From: Opitutaceae bacterium
GTDB lineage: Bacteria; Verrucomicrobiota; Verrucomicrobiia; Opitutales; Opitutaceae
DNA length: 64,000 nt
Assembly (NCBI GenBank): GCA_028284235.1
Contig: JANQSC010000023.1
Location: 62,001 to 126,000, forward strand
Direction: 5' to 3'
Shown: positions 24,251 through 32,590 of the stretch, one piece after another
Numbering within the stretch: position 1 is the stretch's first letter
Layout: each line of letters opens with the position of its first letter
Notes under the pieces: generated by a model
What the model was told of the DNA's origin: nothing
What the model saw: the letters and a program-made list of their open reading frames with translations, nothing else
Database searches by the model: none
Translations under genes and position numbers: made by a program

Positions 24251-25660
24251 ATGTGTATAGCTCGTTGTAACGCCATTGTCGCGATTGCTGTGGGTTGCTT
24301 GTGCCTTGCGCAAGGCGAAGATGCGACGGACCGGGAAAACGACGTTCGTCGCATCGACGGCTATCGGGGGATTTGGTTCGATCTGGGCCAGCGGTCAGAG
24401 TTCGGGTCGAAGTATTCGGGCGGGTTGGGGACGTATACAGCGAAGCACCATCCGCTGGCGATCTACGTTGCCGACGTCGACCGGACGTTTTTCGTTTATG
24501 GTGGGACGACGGAACGGGACGAAGACCATTTGCTGGCAATGGTCTCCTACTACGATCACGCGTCCGGAGCAGTGCCCAAGCCGGTTGTCGTGCACGACAA
24601 GGAAGGAGTTAACGATCCGCATGACAATCCGAGTATCCAAATCGATGACACAGGACGGATTTGGGTGTTTGTGAGCGGCCGGGGACAGCGTCGGCCGGGG
24701 TATGTTTATCGTTCGCGAATTCCCTATGATATCGCTTCGTTCGAGCGTCTGGCCGAGGACGAGTTTACCTATCCGCAACCCTGGTGGCGCGAGGATCGCG
24801 GCGGTTTGCTGTTGTTCACGAAGTACACGAATGGGCGGGAGTTGTATTGGCGGACGAGCGATGCGACGGGGGGTTCCTGGAGCGAGGATCGAAAGCTGGC
24901 GGGTATGGGCGGCCACTATCAGGTGAGCAATGAGCGTGGAGGGCGAGTCGTTACGGCGTTCAATCGTCACCCGGGTGGGACGGTGGATTTGCGCACGGAT
25001 TTGTATTTCGCTCAGACGAGCGATGGAGGAGCGACTTGGCGAACGGCGAGTGGTTTGATTTTGGATACACCGCTGGTGGATCCGAATTCGCCTGCGCTCG
25101 TGCGCGGGTATGAGGCGGAGGGTCGATTGGTTTATCTCAAAGACATTGGGTTCGATGCGGCGGGACACCCCGTGATTTTATATATCACGAGCGGCTACCA
25201 CGAGCCTGGGCCGGGGAGCGATCCGCGGATCTGGACGATCGCCCACTGGAAGGGCGACGCGTGGGTGTTTCACGAGGTCACGCGTTCGACGCACAACTAC
25301 GACATGGGTTCGCTTTATATCGAACCGGACGGACGCTGGCGGATTATCGGGCCTACGGAAGCGGGTCCGCAGTTGCACGGTACGGGAGGCGAGATCGCTA
25401 TTTGGCTTAGCGACAACCAAGGTCGATCCTGGGAGCGTTCGCGAGTAATTACGAGCGATAGTCCACGCAATCACGGCTATGCGCGTCGGCCGGTTGATGC
25501 GCATCCGGAATTCTACGCGTTCTGGGCGGACGGGGATCCCGATGCGATGTCGGAGTCGCGATTGTATTTTTCAGACCAGGACGGCGCTCGCGTGTGGGAA
25601 TTGCCGTATGCGATGGAGGAGAAAATGACTAAGCCGACGCTCGTTTCTCCGAGGCGATGA
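24251..25660 (+). CDS. secreted BNR_4-type seven-bladed propeller protein (possible polysaccharide lyase or glycan-acting)
   Basis: 469 residues. Signal peptide at 1-22 (ends CLAQGED). The family opening GYRGIWFDLGQ, GSKYSGGLGTYTAKHHPLAIY (about residues 37-70) and VYGGTTERDEDHLLAMVSYYDH, with the central HDNPSIQID, is the BNR_4 propeller pattern found in PL24/PL25-like lyases and many uncharacterised glycan-utilisation proteins. The conserved His-Asn HDNP loop is present, but I cannot place the full catalytic set. It would act outside the cytoplasm on an oligosaccharide. A strong intrinsic terminator lies 34 bases past its stop. Activity is inference. Confidence 0.75.
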   Translation: MCIARCNAIVAIAVGCLCLAQGEDATDRENDVRRIDGYRGIWFDLGQRSEFGSKYSGGLGTYTAKHHPLAIYVADVDRTFFVYGGTTERDEDHLLAMVSYYDHASGAVPKPVVVHDKEGVNDPHDNPSIQIDDTGRIWVFVSGRGQRRPGYVYRSRIPYDIASFERLAEDEFTYPQPWWREDRGGLLLFTKYTNGRELYWRTSDATGGSWSEDRKLAGMGGHYQVSNERGGRVVTAFNRHPGGTVDLRTDLYFAQTSDGGATWRTASGLILDTPLVDPNSPALVRGYEAEGRLVYLKDIGFDAAGHPVILYITSGYHEPGPGSDPRIWTIAHWKGDAWVFHEVTRSTHNYDMGSLYIEPDGRWRIIGPTEAGPQLHGTGGEIAIWLSDNQGRSWERSRVITSDSPRNHGYARRPVDAHPEFYAFWADGDPDAMSESRLYFSDQDGARVWELPYAMEEKMTKPTLVSPRR

Positions 25661-25693
25661 TGTCGCTATAAACTAGATTCTGGACGAGGAAGG

Positions 25694-25719
25694 AAGACCG
25701 CCGAGGGCGGTCTTTTTTT
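25694..25719 (+). terminator. strong Rho-independent terminator
   Basis: AAGACCGCC-gag-GGCGGTCTT, then a run of seven T. Ends the BNR_4 transcription unit. Confidence 0.92.
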
Positions 25720-25904
25720 GTGTTCAGGCCGTGTCCTTGGATCCTGCGGCAAAGGAGAAGATTGTGCGGCTCGCGGATTCTTCCCGTCGAAAAAATACTA
25801 TTTTCTGTCTATGTCGCCCTAGAATGCAGAATTGGGATGAGGTAGTCTTTGGACTCGAGTATTTAATCCGTAGTCTGGAATCCGTTTTCCTCCAGACCCC
25901 TAAT

Positions 25905-28670
25905 ATGAAGGCTACCCTACCAATGTTCGCGATTTTCATTTATTCGTTTCTCGCGGCAGCCGATCCACATGCCGAGTGGAAGGTGTATCGAGGGGACGCC
26001 AAGGCGAATCAATACTCTACACTCGCCCAGATTCACGCGGCCAACGTGCATCATCTGGAGAAAGTCTGGGAGTATCGGACAGGCGACGGCACGCCGCGTT
26101 CGTCGATGTACGCCAATTCGATCATGGTCGACGGGCTTTTGTATTTCTCAACCTACGCGCTCAATGCGGTCGCGTTGAATGCGGCGACTGGCGAGGAGGC
26201 GTGGGTGTTTAAGTCGGCTGAATACAACGAGGGCAATCGATCGCTGCAGGGCCGCACGCGCGGCGTCACCTATTGGACGGACGGGACCCGTCCTCGGGTC
26301 TTCCATTTCGTCAAGAATCGGGTCTACGCGTTGGACGCGAAAACCGGGGTTCCGATCGAGAGTTTTGGGGAAGGGGGCTACATCGATCTCCGGAAGAATC
26401 TCCGCGTCGATTATCGGGAGGCTTCAATCGAAGTGACGAGTCCGGGGATCGTTTACAAAGACACGCTCGTTGTCGGTTCCCGCGTTCCGGAAGGCTACTT
26501 GTCGACGCCCGGAGACATTCGCGCCTACGATGCGGCAACCGGCGAATTCAAATGGATCTTCCACACGATTCCGGAGGAGGGGGAATTTGGATACGATACC
26601 TGGGAATGGGTTGACGGGGTTGCCTACGGTGGCGCTAATCCGTGGGGCGGATTCTCCTTGGACGAGGAGCGTGGCTGGGTGTTTTGCGCGACCGGATCAC
26701 CGTCGTTTGATTTCTACGGGGGCAATCGGGTCGGCATGAACTTGTTTGGGAATTGCGTCTTGGCCCTCGATGCGGAGACCGGCGAGCGCCAGTGGCACTA
26801 CCAAACGATTCATCACGATATCTGGGACTATGACAATCCTTCGGCGCCGGTTCTCGCAACGGTGAGCGACAAGGGAAAAAAGAAAGACGTTGTCGTGCAA
26901 TTTACCAAGATGGGTCTGACGTTTGTCCTCGATCGCGATACGGGCGAACCTGTGTTCCCGGTAGTCGAGATGCCGGTTCCTCCATCGGATATCGCGGGGG
27001 AAGTGGCGTATCCAACCCAGCCGATACCGCTCAAGCCGCCGCCCTTGAATCGATTGGAGATCACGGAAGCCGACTTGCTGGACATCACTCCCGAGTACAA
27101 AGCGAAGGCTCTGGAGATGTTTCGTCCGTTGCGAGCGGGTTCTTTATATACGCCGCCAAGCAAGCAAGGCACGCTCAACATGCCGGGAACTTTGGGCGGA
27201 ACGCAGTGGCACGGGGGATCGTTTGATGCGGTTACGAATACGATATTTGTCAACACCCACGAGCTACCGGGGATCAATCGCTTGAAGGAGGCGCTGCAAC
27301 CGAAGGAAGGCGTGGAGTTGAATGCCGCTCAACGGGGCATGCTTCTCTATCAGAAGAACTGTACTAACTGCCACGGCGTGGGCCGGAACGGAGTGCCTCC
27401 GGTTTTCCCGCCATTAAGGAGCCTAGGCAAGCCCGTGGAGGAGTTGCGGGCGGCGATCCGCGACGGGCGCGGGCTCATGCCGCCGTTCCCTCAGTATTCC
27501 GATCGCGAGCTCGAGGACTTGGTCGCGTACATAGTGAGCCCGGAGGGGTCGGAGGAATCGCTGGATCCGGGCGGCGTCGAGTCGGTATTTCTGGCGGATG
27601 GGTATTTGATGTTTCGAGACGAGGAGAACACGCCGTTGATCAAGCCGCCGTGGGGAACGCTCAACGCGATTGACCTCGGTACCGGCGAGATTCGCTGGCG
27701 AGTGCCCTTGGGCGAGTATCCACATCTTGTCAAAAAAGGTATCCGTAAAACGGGTACAGTTAATTTTGGCGGAGCGGTGGCGACCGCCGGCGGACTCGTG
27801 TTCATTGCGGCTACGCCGGACGAGAAAATTCGCGCGTTCGGCAAGAATCGAGGGGAGATTCTGTGGGAGCATGCGCTTCCAGCTGGCGGCTACGCGACTC
27901 CTTCAATCTATCAAGTCGATGGTAGGCAGTATGTGGTGATCGTTGCCGGTGGCGGCGGGAAGAATAGGACGCCTTCTGCGGATTCAATCGTTGCATTCGC
28001 CTTGCCGGACGACTTCGAAACGCTTGATCTCGTCAGCGCGAAAGACGAGAACGAGGAGTGGATTGAGTTGTTCGACGGAAAGTCGCTCGAAGGGTGGGTG
28101 CATATGAATGGCTCTCATGAATATTCGGTCGAAGATGGGGTGATCATTGGGCGGACGTATCCGTGGAGCTTCAACTCGTTTCTCTGTACGCAGCGACAAT
28201 TCGACGACTTCGAACTCGAGGTGGAAGTGTTTGTGGACGACACGACGAACCAGGGGATCCAGTTCCGTTCGCGGGTGAAGCCGGAGTCGCATGGAACGAG
28301 AAACACACAGCTCGCGGGTCGCGTTTGGGGGCCGCAGTTGGAGATTCGCCAATTCCAAGGTATGGACAAACCGACTACAGGCTTTATTTATGGGGAGGCG
28401 ATGGGGACGAATTACCTGTCGGGCAATATCTTCCCGAAAGGGCACCGCCACTATGTCGACAAGTCCTGGAATCGACTTCGAATCGTGGCGGAAGGCCCGC
28501 GACTACGCACGTGGGTGAATGGGACGCTGATCGACGACGTGGCCCACGATGGCGCCTACGAGACCCATCCGCATGGATTTGTAGCGCTGCAAATTCACGG
28601 GATGAACGACAATCGGACCTATGAGATGGGCTGGAGGAACATTCGGATTCGACCCCTTCCAAAACGCTGA
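25905..28670 (+). CDS. PQQ-dependent dehydrogenase with inserted cytochrome c and C-terminal DUF1080 domain
   Basis: 921 residues from the ATG at 25905; the 58-codon upstream extension lacks any signal. Signal peptide about 1-18. A glucose-dehydrogenase-type PQQ propeller begins EWKVYRGDAKANQYSTL; WHYQTIHHDIWDYD is a family signature. A heme site Cys486-Thr-Asn-Cys489-His490 is inserted before the last blade, which carries GGAVATAGGLVFIAATPD. Residues about 718-921 are a complete DUF1080 domain, opening WIELFDGKSLEGWV and closing MGWRNIRIRPL. It should oxidise a sugar and pass electrons to its own heme in the periplasm; the fused DUF1080 part suggests it processes a 3-keto product. The fusion logic is inference. 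Confidence 0.9.
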   Translation: MKATLPMFAIFIYSFLAAADPHAEWKVYRGDAKANQYSTLAQIHAANVHHLEKVWEYRTGDGTPRSSMYANSIMVDGLLYFSTYALNAVALNAATGEEAWVFKSAEYNEGNRSLQGRTRGVTYWTDGTRPRVFHFVKNRVYALDAKTGVPIESFGEGGYIDLRKNLRVDYREASIEVTSPGIVYKDTLVVGSRVPEGYLSTPGDIRAYDAATGEFKWIFHTIPEEGEFGYDTWEWVDGVAYGGANPWGGFSLDEERGWVFCATGSPSFDFYGGNRVGMNLFGNCVLALDAETGERQWHYQTIHHDIWDYDNPSAPVLATVSDKGKKKDVVVQFTKMGLTFVLDRDTGEPVFPVVEMPVPPSDIAGEVAYPTQPIPLKPPPLNRLEITEADLLDITPEYKAKALEMFRPLRAGSLYTPPSKQGTLNMPGTLGGTQWHGGSFDAVTNTIFVNTHELPGINRLKEALQPKEGVELNAAQRGMLLYQKNCTNCHGVGRNGVPPVFPPLRSLGKPVEELRAAIRDGRGLMPPFPQYSDRELEDLVAYIVSPEGSEESLDPGGVESVFLADGYLMFRDEENTPLIKPPWGTLNAIDLGTGEIRWRVPLGEYPHLVKKGIRKTGTVNFGGAVATAGGLVFIAATPDEKIRAFGKNRGEILWEHALPAGGYATPSIYQVDGRQYVVIVAGGGGKNRTPSADSIVAFALPDDFETLDLVSAKDENEEWIELFDGKSLEGWVHMNGSHEYSVEDGVIIGRTYPWSFNSFLCTQRQFDDFELEVEVFVDDTTNQGIQFRSRVKPESHGTRNTQLAGRVWGPQLEIRQFQGMDKPTTGFIYGEAMGTNYLSGNIFPKGHRHYVDKSWNRLRIVAEGPRLRTWVNGTLIDDVAHDGAYETHPHGFVALQIHGMNDNRTYEMGWRNIRIRPLPKR

Positions 28671-28816
28671 AGACGGGTCGATTGCCGCAGCTGCCATGAG
28701 TGTGTCGTATCCATTTGTTGCCGTCGCTTTTCACGACCTCCCTAACCGTGGGCGGCGGCATTTGTACGACGACATCCGACTCCAGAAAGTAGATTGAAAT
28801 GAAAGCGAGGGTGATT

Positions 28817-30379
28817 ATGAAAAGTCGACTTATTCAACGGGTGATTGCGTTGTGGGGGTTCGCGGCGGCCGGTGTCGGTATGTGGGCCGAGGAACCGTTG
28901 AGAATTCTCAGTTTCAATGGCGACACGGGATTCGTTCACGATTCGAAGGCGTTGGCGGAGCAGATGATCGTCGAGTTGGGCGAGAAGAACGGCTGGGTTG
29001 TCTCGACCGACGCCGACCCGAACGTATTTCTGGAGCCGGGGATCGAGTCGGTCGACGTGGTTGTGTTTAGCAACAACTGCGGAACGGAATCGGCGATATT
29101 CAACGAGCGTCAACAAGCGGCCTTTCAGAAATACATACGCGATGGGGGCGGCTACGTCGGTATTCATTGCGCGGGCGCGATCTGGCACGAGACGGGGGAG
29201 TTCCGAGGATGGTACGAGCGCCTTGTCGGGACCAAGCTGATCGCCCATCCGCACGTGCAGCCGGCTCGACTGCATGTCGAGCGGAGGGACCATGTCAGCA
29301 CGCTCCATTTGCCCAATCGGTGGGATCTCACCGACGAGTGGCATCAGTTTAACGAGAACCCGCGACGGAATGTGAACGTACTGATTTCTCTGGACGAGAG
29401 TTCCTACAAGGGGAAAGAAAAGATGAACGGCGACCATCCGGTGAGCTGGTTTCAGCATTTCGATGGCGGGCGCTCCTTTTTCACGACCTTGGGGCACACG
29501 CGCGAGATGTATGGAAACGCGGACTACAGAACGCACATTGAAGGGGCGATCCGCTGGGCGGCGGGCGCGGCGGATTCGCTTTCGTTCGAGCCGATTCAGA
29601 GCAGTTTGCAGATCGACTTGAATGCGGATTTCGGAGTTGCGCTGGAGGATGGCAATCGGGTCGCGAAGTGGAGCAACCAAGTCGCGTCCAGCGCGGCACG
29701 GGATTTCGTGAAGCGCGACGCGGGTCGGCTTGTTCCTGGATCGGGCCGACCACGTTTGAGACTTGATGCGCCCGAGATACGCGGGCACAACGCTTTGGTT
29801 TTCAATCGCCAGGAACTGGTGAACCACGAGGAGGACGCGTTCGACCATTTGTTGACCGGATCCGGATACACTTGGTTCGCGGTGATGGCGGTCTATACGC
29901 AAGTTCCGGGATTGAAGGACGTCAGCTCGTTTTTTGGAAACCTCAAGAATGGCGGGAATTTCGAGGGAATCTGGGGGTGTTTAACGGACGACAATCGTCC
30001 CTGGATGGGCTCGCGGAGCGGCAAGACGTTCGGTCGCTGGGACGAGAACAATCCGATGGTTGTTGCCAGCGACCCGCTGGAGGAAGGGCGCTTCTATCTG
30101 CTCATGGGACGGATGGCGCACGGAACGGGTGAAGTGCCGATCGAGTTGTTTGTCAACGATCCGACGAGTCCGGTTGCCACTGGCGTGTATCCGGTTCACT
30201 GGGCCAGTAACGCGTCCAAGTTTGTCATTGGCCAGGAGCGCGATGCCACCAACCATCCGGGCGAGGAGTCGTTTGATGGCGAGATTTCCCGTTTCCTGCT
30301 TTACGATCGCCCGCTTTCGGACGCGGAAATGGGCGAGATGGCGGAACGGCTGCGGACCGACTACGCCATCCAGCCGTAG
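28817..30379 (+). CDS. ThuA-domain protein with C-terminal concanavalin-like (LamG) domain
   Basis: 520 residues from the ATG at 28817, chosen for its GAGGGTG ribosome site; ATG 28799 adds six. Signal peptide 1-24. Residues 28-260 are a ThuA (class I glutamine amidotransferase-like) domain: ILSFNGDTGFVHDS, VVVFSNNCGTESAIF, YIRDGGGYVGIHCAGAIWHE, HPVSWFQHFDGGRSFFTTLGHT. Residues 270-520 form a LamG-like sheet domain (KWSNQVASSAARDF, ISRFLLYDRPLSDAEMGEMAERL). ThuA proteins act in sugar metabolism and 3-keto sugar pathways; exact reaction unknown. It directly follows the PQQ-DUF1080 fusion on the same strand, separated by about 145 bases. Confidence 0.85.
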   Translation: MKSRLIQRVIALWGFAAAGVGMWAEEPLRILSFNGDTGFVHDSKALAEQMIVELGEKNGWVVSTDADPNVFLEPGIESVDVVVFSNNCGTESAIFNERQQAAFQKYIRDGGGYVGIHCAGAIWHETGEFRGWYERLVGTKLIAHPHVQPARLHVERRDHVSTLHLPNRWDLTDEWHQFNENPRRNVNVLISLDESSYKGKEKMNGDHPVSWFQHFDGGRSFFTTLGHTREMYGNADYRTHIEGAIRWAAGAADSLSFEPIQSSLQIDLNADFGVALEDGNRVAKWSNQVASSAARDFVKRDAGRLVPGSGRPRLRLDAPEIRGHNALVFNRQELVNHEEDAFDHLLTGSGYTWFAVMAVYTQVPGLKDVSSFFGNLKNGGNFEGIWGCLTDDNRPWMGSRSGKTFGRWDENNPMVVASDPLEEGRFYLLMGRMAHGTGEVPIELFVNDPTSPVATGVYPVHWASNASKFVIGQERDATNHPGEESFDGEISRFLLYDRPLSDAEMGEMAERLRTDYAIQP

Positions 30380-30403
30380 AGACTGTCAAGTTGATCGAAA
30401 ACG

Positions 30404-30432
30404 TAGGGCTGGCGCTTGCGCCATGCCGCGAA
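30404..30432 (+). repeat. REP-like hairpin repeat, type A copy 3
   Basis: TAGGGCTGGCGCTTGCGCC then ATGCCGCGAA; differs from copy 1 at one base. 25 bases after the ThuA stop. Confidence 0.75.
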
Positions 30433-30487
30433 TGCGGCCAGTAAGCTAACATACGCGGCGCTTCGCAACCGTCTTCGTCCCGCTTAG

Positions 30488-30615
30488 CGCATTGGCGTCA
30501 ACTTAAACCCGCCGAGACGGCGGGTTCCACCTTTATCTTCCTGAATCAAAGGGTGGAACGCGACGTCCCGGCGCGTTCTCTCACGCAAGAAATTCGATAA
30601 GTTGACGCCAATGCG
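30488..30615. mobile_element. 128-bp MITE with 18-bp perfect terminal inverted repeats
   Basis: Left end CGCATTGGCGTCAACTTA (30488-30505) and its exact complement at 30598-30615. Flanked by direct repeats CTTAG (30483-30487, 30616-30620), as expected of a target duplication. Inside are two inverted copies of the type-C unit at 30506-30531 and 30551-30577. No protein is encoded. The whole 30380-30714 gap contains only this and the type-A repeat. Confidence 0.8.
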
Positions 30616-30714
30616 CTTAGCCACCGACTAGGTCGGGGTCCTTGACGGGACTACGCCGCGTCAAGAGCGAAGGCCCTACGGACAATATTGTATGAAGCCG
30701 TCTTACACGACCGG

Positions 30715-32052
30715 TTAATTGAGGCGGACTTGCAAGGCGACGCGTTCGCCTTCGATCCCGTTGACGTTGATGGCGCTTACCTCGTAGGTGTGGGACCCGT
30801 CGACCGCTTCGTAGTCGAAGAACTGCGTGCCGCTGGCGCGACCGATCTGGTGGCCGTTGCGATAGACATTGTATCCAGAAACCCAACTGCCAGGCGTATC
30901 GTCGCGGGCGGGCTTCCAGGTCAGGTCGACTCTCGAATCGCGAACAGCGCTTGCTAATTGACCGGGCGCGCTCGGAGGGGATCGGTCGGGAGCCATGGGG
31001 GGAAGGAGCATCAAGTCCTCGATGACTTTGGCCAGTTGCTGGTCGGGCATGCGTTTCGCGATGTAGCCTTGATTGCCGCCGGAGGTTCGCGTCCACTGGC
31101 AGGCGCCTTCCTTGGTGAGCTCAATTTCCCCGTCGATGTATTCGGTATAGTAGGACGTAGCGCCTTTGACCGCGTAGAGGAGGGCGCATTGGTCGTTGCT
31201 GTGACGCTCGATGCGATCGGATCCCCCTCGGCTGGCGAAATGCATTTCGTAGGAGCGCCGCACGATGTGGTCGCTCTCGAGTTCCTTGAGACGCTGCCCG
31301 GAAATCACGTTGCCCTGCTGGGCTCCATTGAAGTTGCCGTTTCCGTTTTCCCAGCCGGACGCGATGAATGGGGCGCGGCAGTGTTCGATAACGTAGCGGG
31401 TGAGGGCGTTGCGTTGTTCGTTGAGGCACGCCCAGGTCCGCGAGTCGTCGCAGAGTTCGTTCGAGCCACCCCAGTTGGTTCGGTCGAAACCGGAGTGGTT
31501 GATGAAGTTTCCGCCCATGGTGACGACTTGAGCGACTTTGCGTTCTACGAGGCTCTTGCCGTCGAGGGGACTGTATGAGTCGCCCGCGGACTGGAGTAGC
31601 TCTTCGAGGTTGTGCAGCGTTCCGATGGCGATGATGGTGACGCTTTTGTCGGGTTGGCTGGCGAGGATTTCCCGGTAGAGCCGGTAGGCTTCGGGAACGT
31701 CTTCGCTACGCGAATACGGACCGGGATAGTCGTTGGCGATTCCGTAGTCGTAGTTCGTTTCGGGAGACGGCTTTTTGCCGTAGCGTTTGTAGTCGCCTAC
31801 TGGAATCGCTTTCCGGTGGTAGAATTGATTGATGGCGCCGATGCTTATTGGGGACTCGTGGAAATCGGTGCAGTTCATCACGGCGAGGATTTCGATTTCG
31901 TCGTTGGTGGCGATGGCGTGGAGCATAGCCATGCATCCCGCGTCGTCGGGGTCGAAGCTGGGGTCTGTATCCAGGATGACCTTCTTTTGGGCGAAAAGCG
32001 GGGTCAGCGATAGACCGGCGGTGAGAAGCGTGGCGAGTACAGGGAGGCGCAT
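30715..32052 (-). CDS. secreted nucleoside hydrolase-like protein with a fibronectin type III tail
   Basis: 445 residues from the ATG at 32052; the 36 codons upstream are rejected for lack of signal character. Signal peptide 1-21. The family's Ca-binding Asp cluster is DTDPSFDPDDAGCMAM (about 28-43), a slight variant of DTDPGxDD. Later family positions: IAIGTLHNLEELLQ, VVTMGGNF and the closing SNDQCALLYAV. Residues about 355-445 are a FN3 domain (PSAPGQLASAVRDSRVDLTWKPARDD...SGYNVYRNG). It would cleave N-glycosidic nucleoside-like bonds outside the cytoplasm; the actual substrate may be another glycoside. Minus strand, convergent with the ThuA gene. Confidence 0.85.
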   Translation of the reverse strand: MRLPVLATLLTAGLSLTPLFAQKKVILDTDPSFDPDDAGCMAMLHAIATNDEIEILAVMNCTDFHESPISIGAINQFYHRKAIPVGDYKRYGKKPSPETNYDYGIANDYPGPYSRSEDVPEAYRLYREILASQPDKSVTIIAIGTLHNLEELLQSAGDSYSPLDGKSLVERKVAQVVTMGGNFINHSGFDRTNWGGSNELCDDSRTWACLNEQRNALTRYVIEHCRAPFIASGWENGNGNFNGAQQGNVISGQRLKELESDHIVRRSYEMHFASRGGSDRIERHSNDQCALLYAVKGATSYYTEYIDGEIELTKEGACQWTRTSGGNQGYIAKRMPDQQLAKVIEDLMLLPPMAPDRSPPSAPGQLASAVRDSRVDLTWKPARDDTPGSWVSGYNVYRNGHQIGRASGTQFFDYEAVDGSHTYEVSAINVNGIEGERVALQVRLN

Positions 32053-32219
32053 AGTCAATTGGGTTGCGAATGCCCTTGGGGCGATGGGAAAACGATAGAG
32101 GAGGGGCGCTTGTTCGCAAGCGCTCACCCGCTTGAATAGGCGGTTGCGTCGCGCTTCCAAATGAGTGATTGAGGCCTCTTTACGAAGGTGACGGCGTGGC
32201 CTGGTTGTTATGCCTTGAC

Positions 32220-32242
32220 ATTCGACATATCATATGTCGAAT
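32220..32242. promoter_or_regulatory. PadR-1 operator overlapping the promoter
   Basis: ATTCGACATAT, one C, then its exact reverse complement: a 23-base perfect palindrome right after a TTGACA -35 box (32215-32220) and 9 bases before the padR-1 start. Confidence 0.75.
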
Positions 32243-32250
32243 GGCAAGGT

Positions 32251-32583
32251 ATGCCACGAGACAAGCAAGATTTACTGCAAGGCACCCTCGACTTGCTCAT
32301 TTTGCGTATTCTGTTGTCGGGTCCGCGACACGGCTACGATATTGCGAAGCACATACAATTGGTGTCCAAGGAAGTGATACAAGTGGGTCAGGGTTCGCTT
32401 TATCCGTCGCTGCATCGATTGGAGCAGCGCGGTTACATCAAGGCGAAGTGGGATACGTCGGAGACGGGTCGCCGGGCGAAGTTCTATTTGCTCACTGCGG
32501 ACGGGAAGCGCAAGGCGGCTGAGGAGGAGTCTCGGTGGAAGGAGTTTACGGGAGCGGTGAACTTGATTTTGCAGAAAGGGTGA
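32251..32583 (+). CDS. PadR-family transcriptional regulator 1
   Basis: 110 residues from the ATG at 32251; a longer frame upstream includes the operator and is rejected. PadR winged-helix: LLQGTLDLLILRILLSGPRHGYDIAK, then the wing QGSLYPSLHRLEQRGYIKAKW and RRAKFYLLTADGKR. PadR proteins are dimeric repressors released by small lipophilic or phenolic ligands. It is followed 8 bases on by permease 1, so it probably represses its own operon. One of six such regulators here, each with a different operator. Confidence 0.92.
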   Translation: MPRDKQDLLQGTLDLLILRILLSGPRHGYDIAKHIQLVSKEVIQVGQGSLYPSLHRLEQRGYIKAKWDTSETGRRAKFYLLTADGKRKAAEEESRWKEFTGAVNLILQKG

Positions 32584-32590
32584 GTCGGGT

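Noticed and set aside
25731..25904. Extended N-terminus of the PQQ-DUF1080 protein
   Set aside because: The added residues precede a good signal peptide at 25905 and begin just after a terminator.
30380..30714. Riboswitch or regulatory RNA near ThuA
   Set aside because: The structure is explained by the MITE with perfect ends and the type-A repeat.
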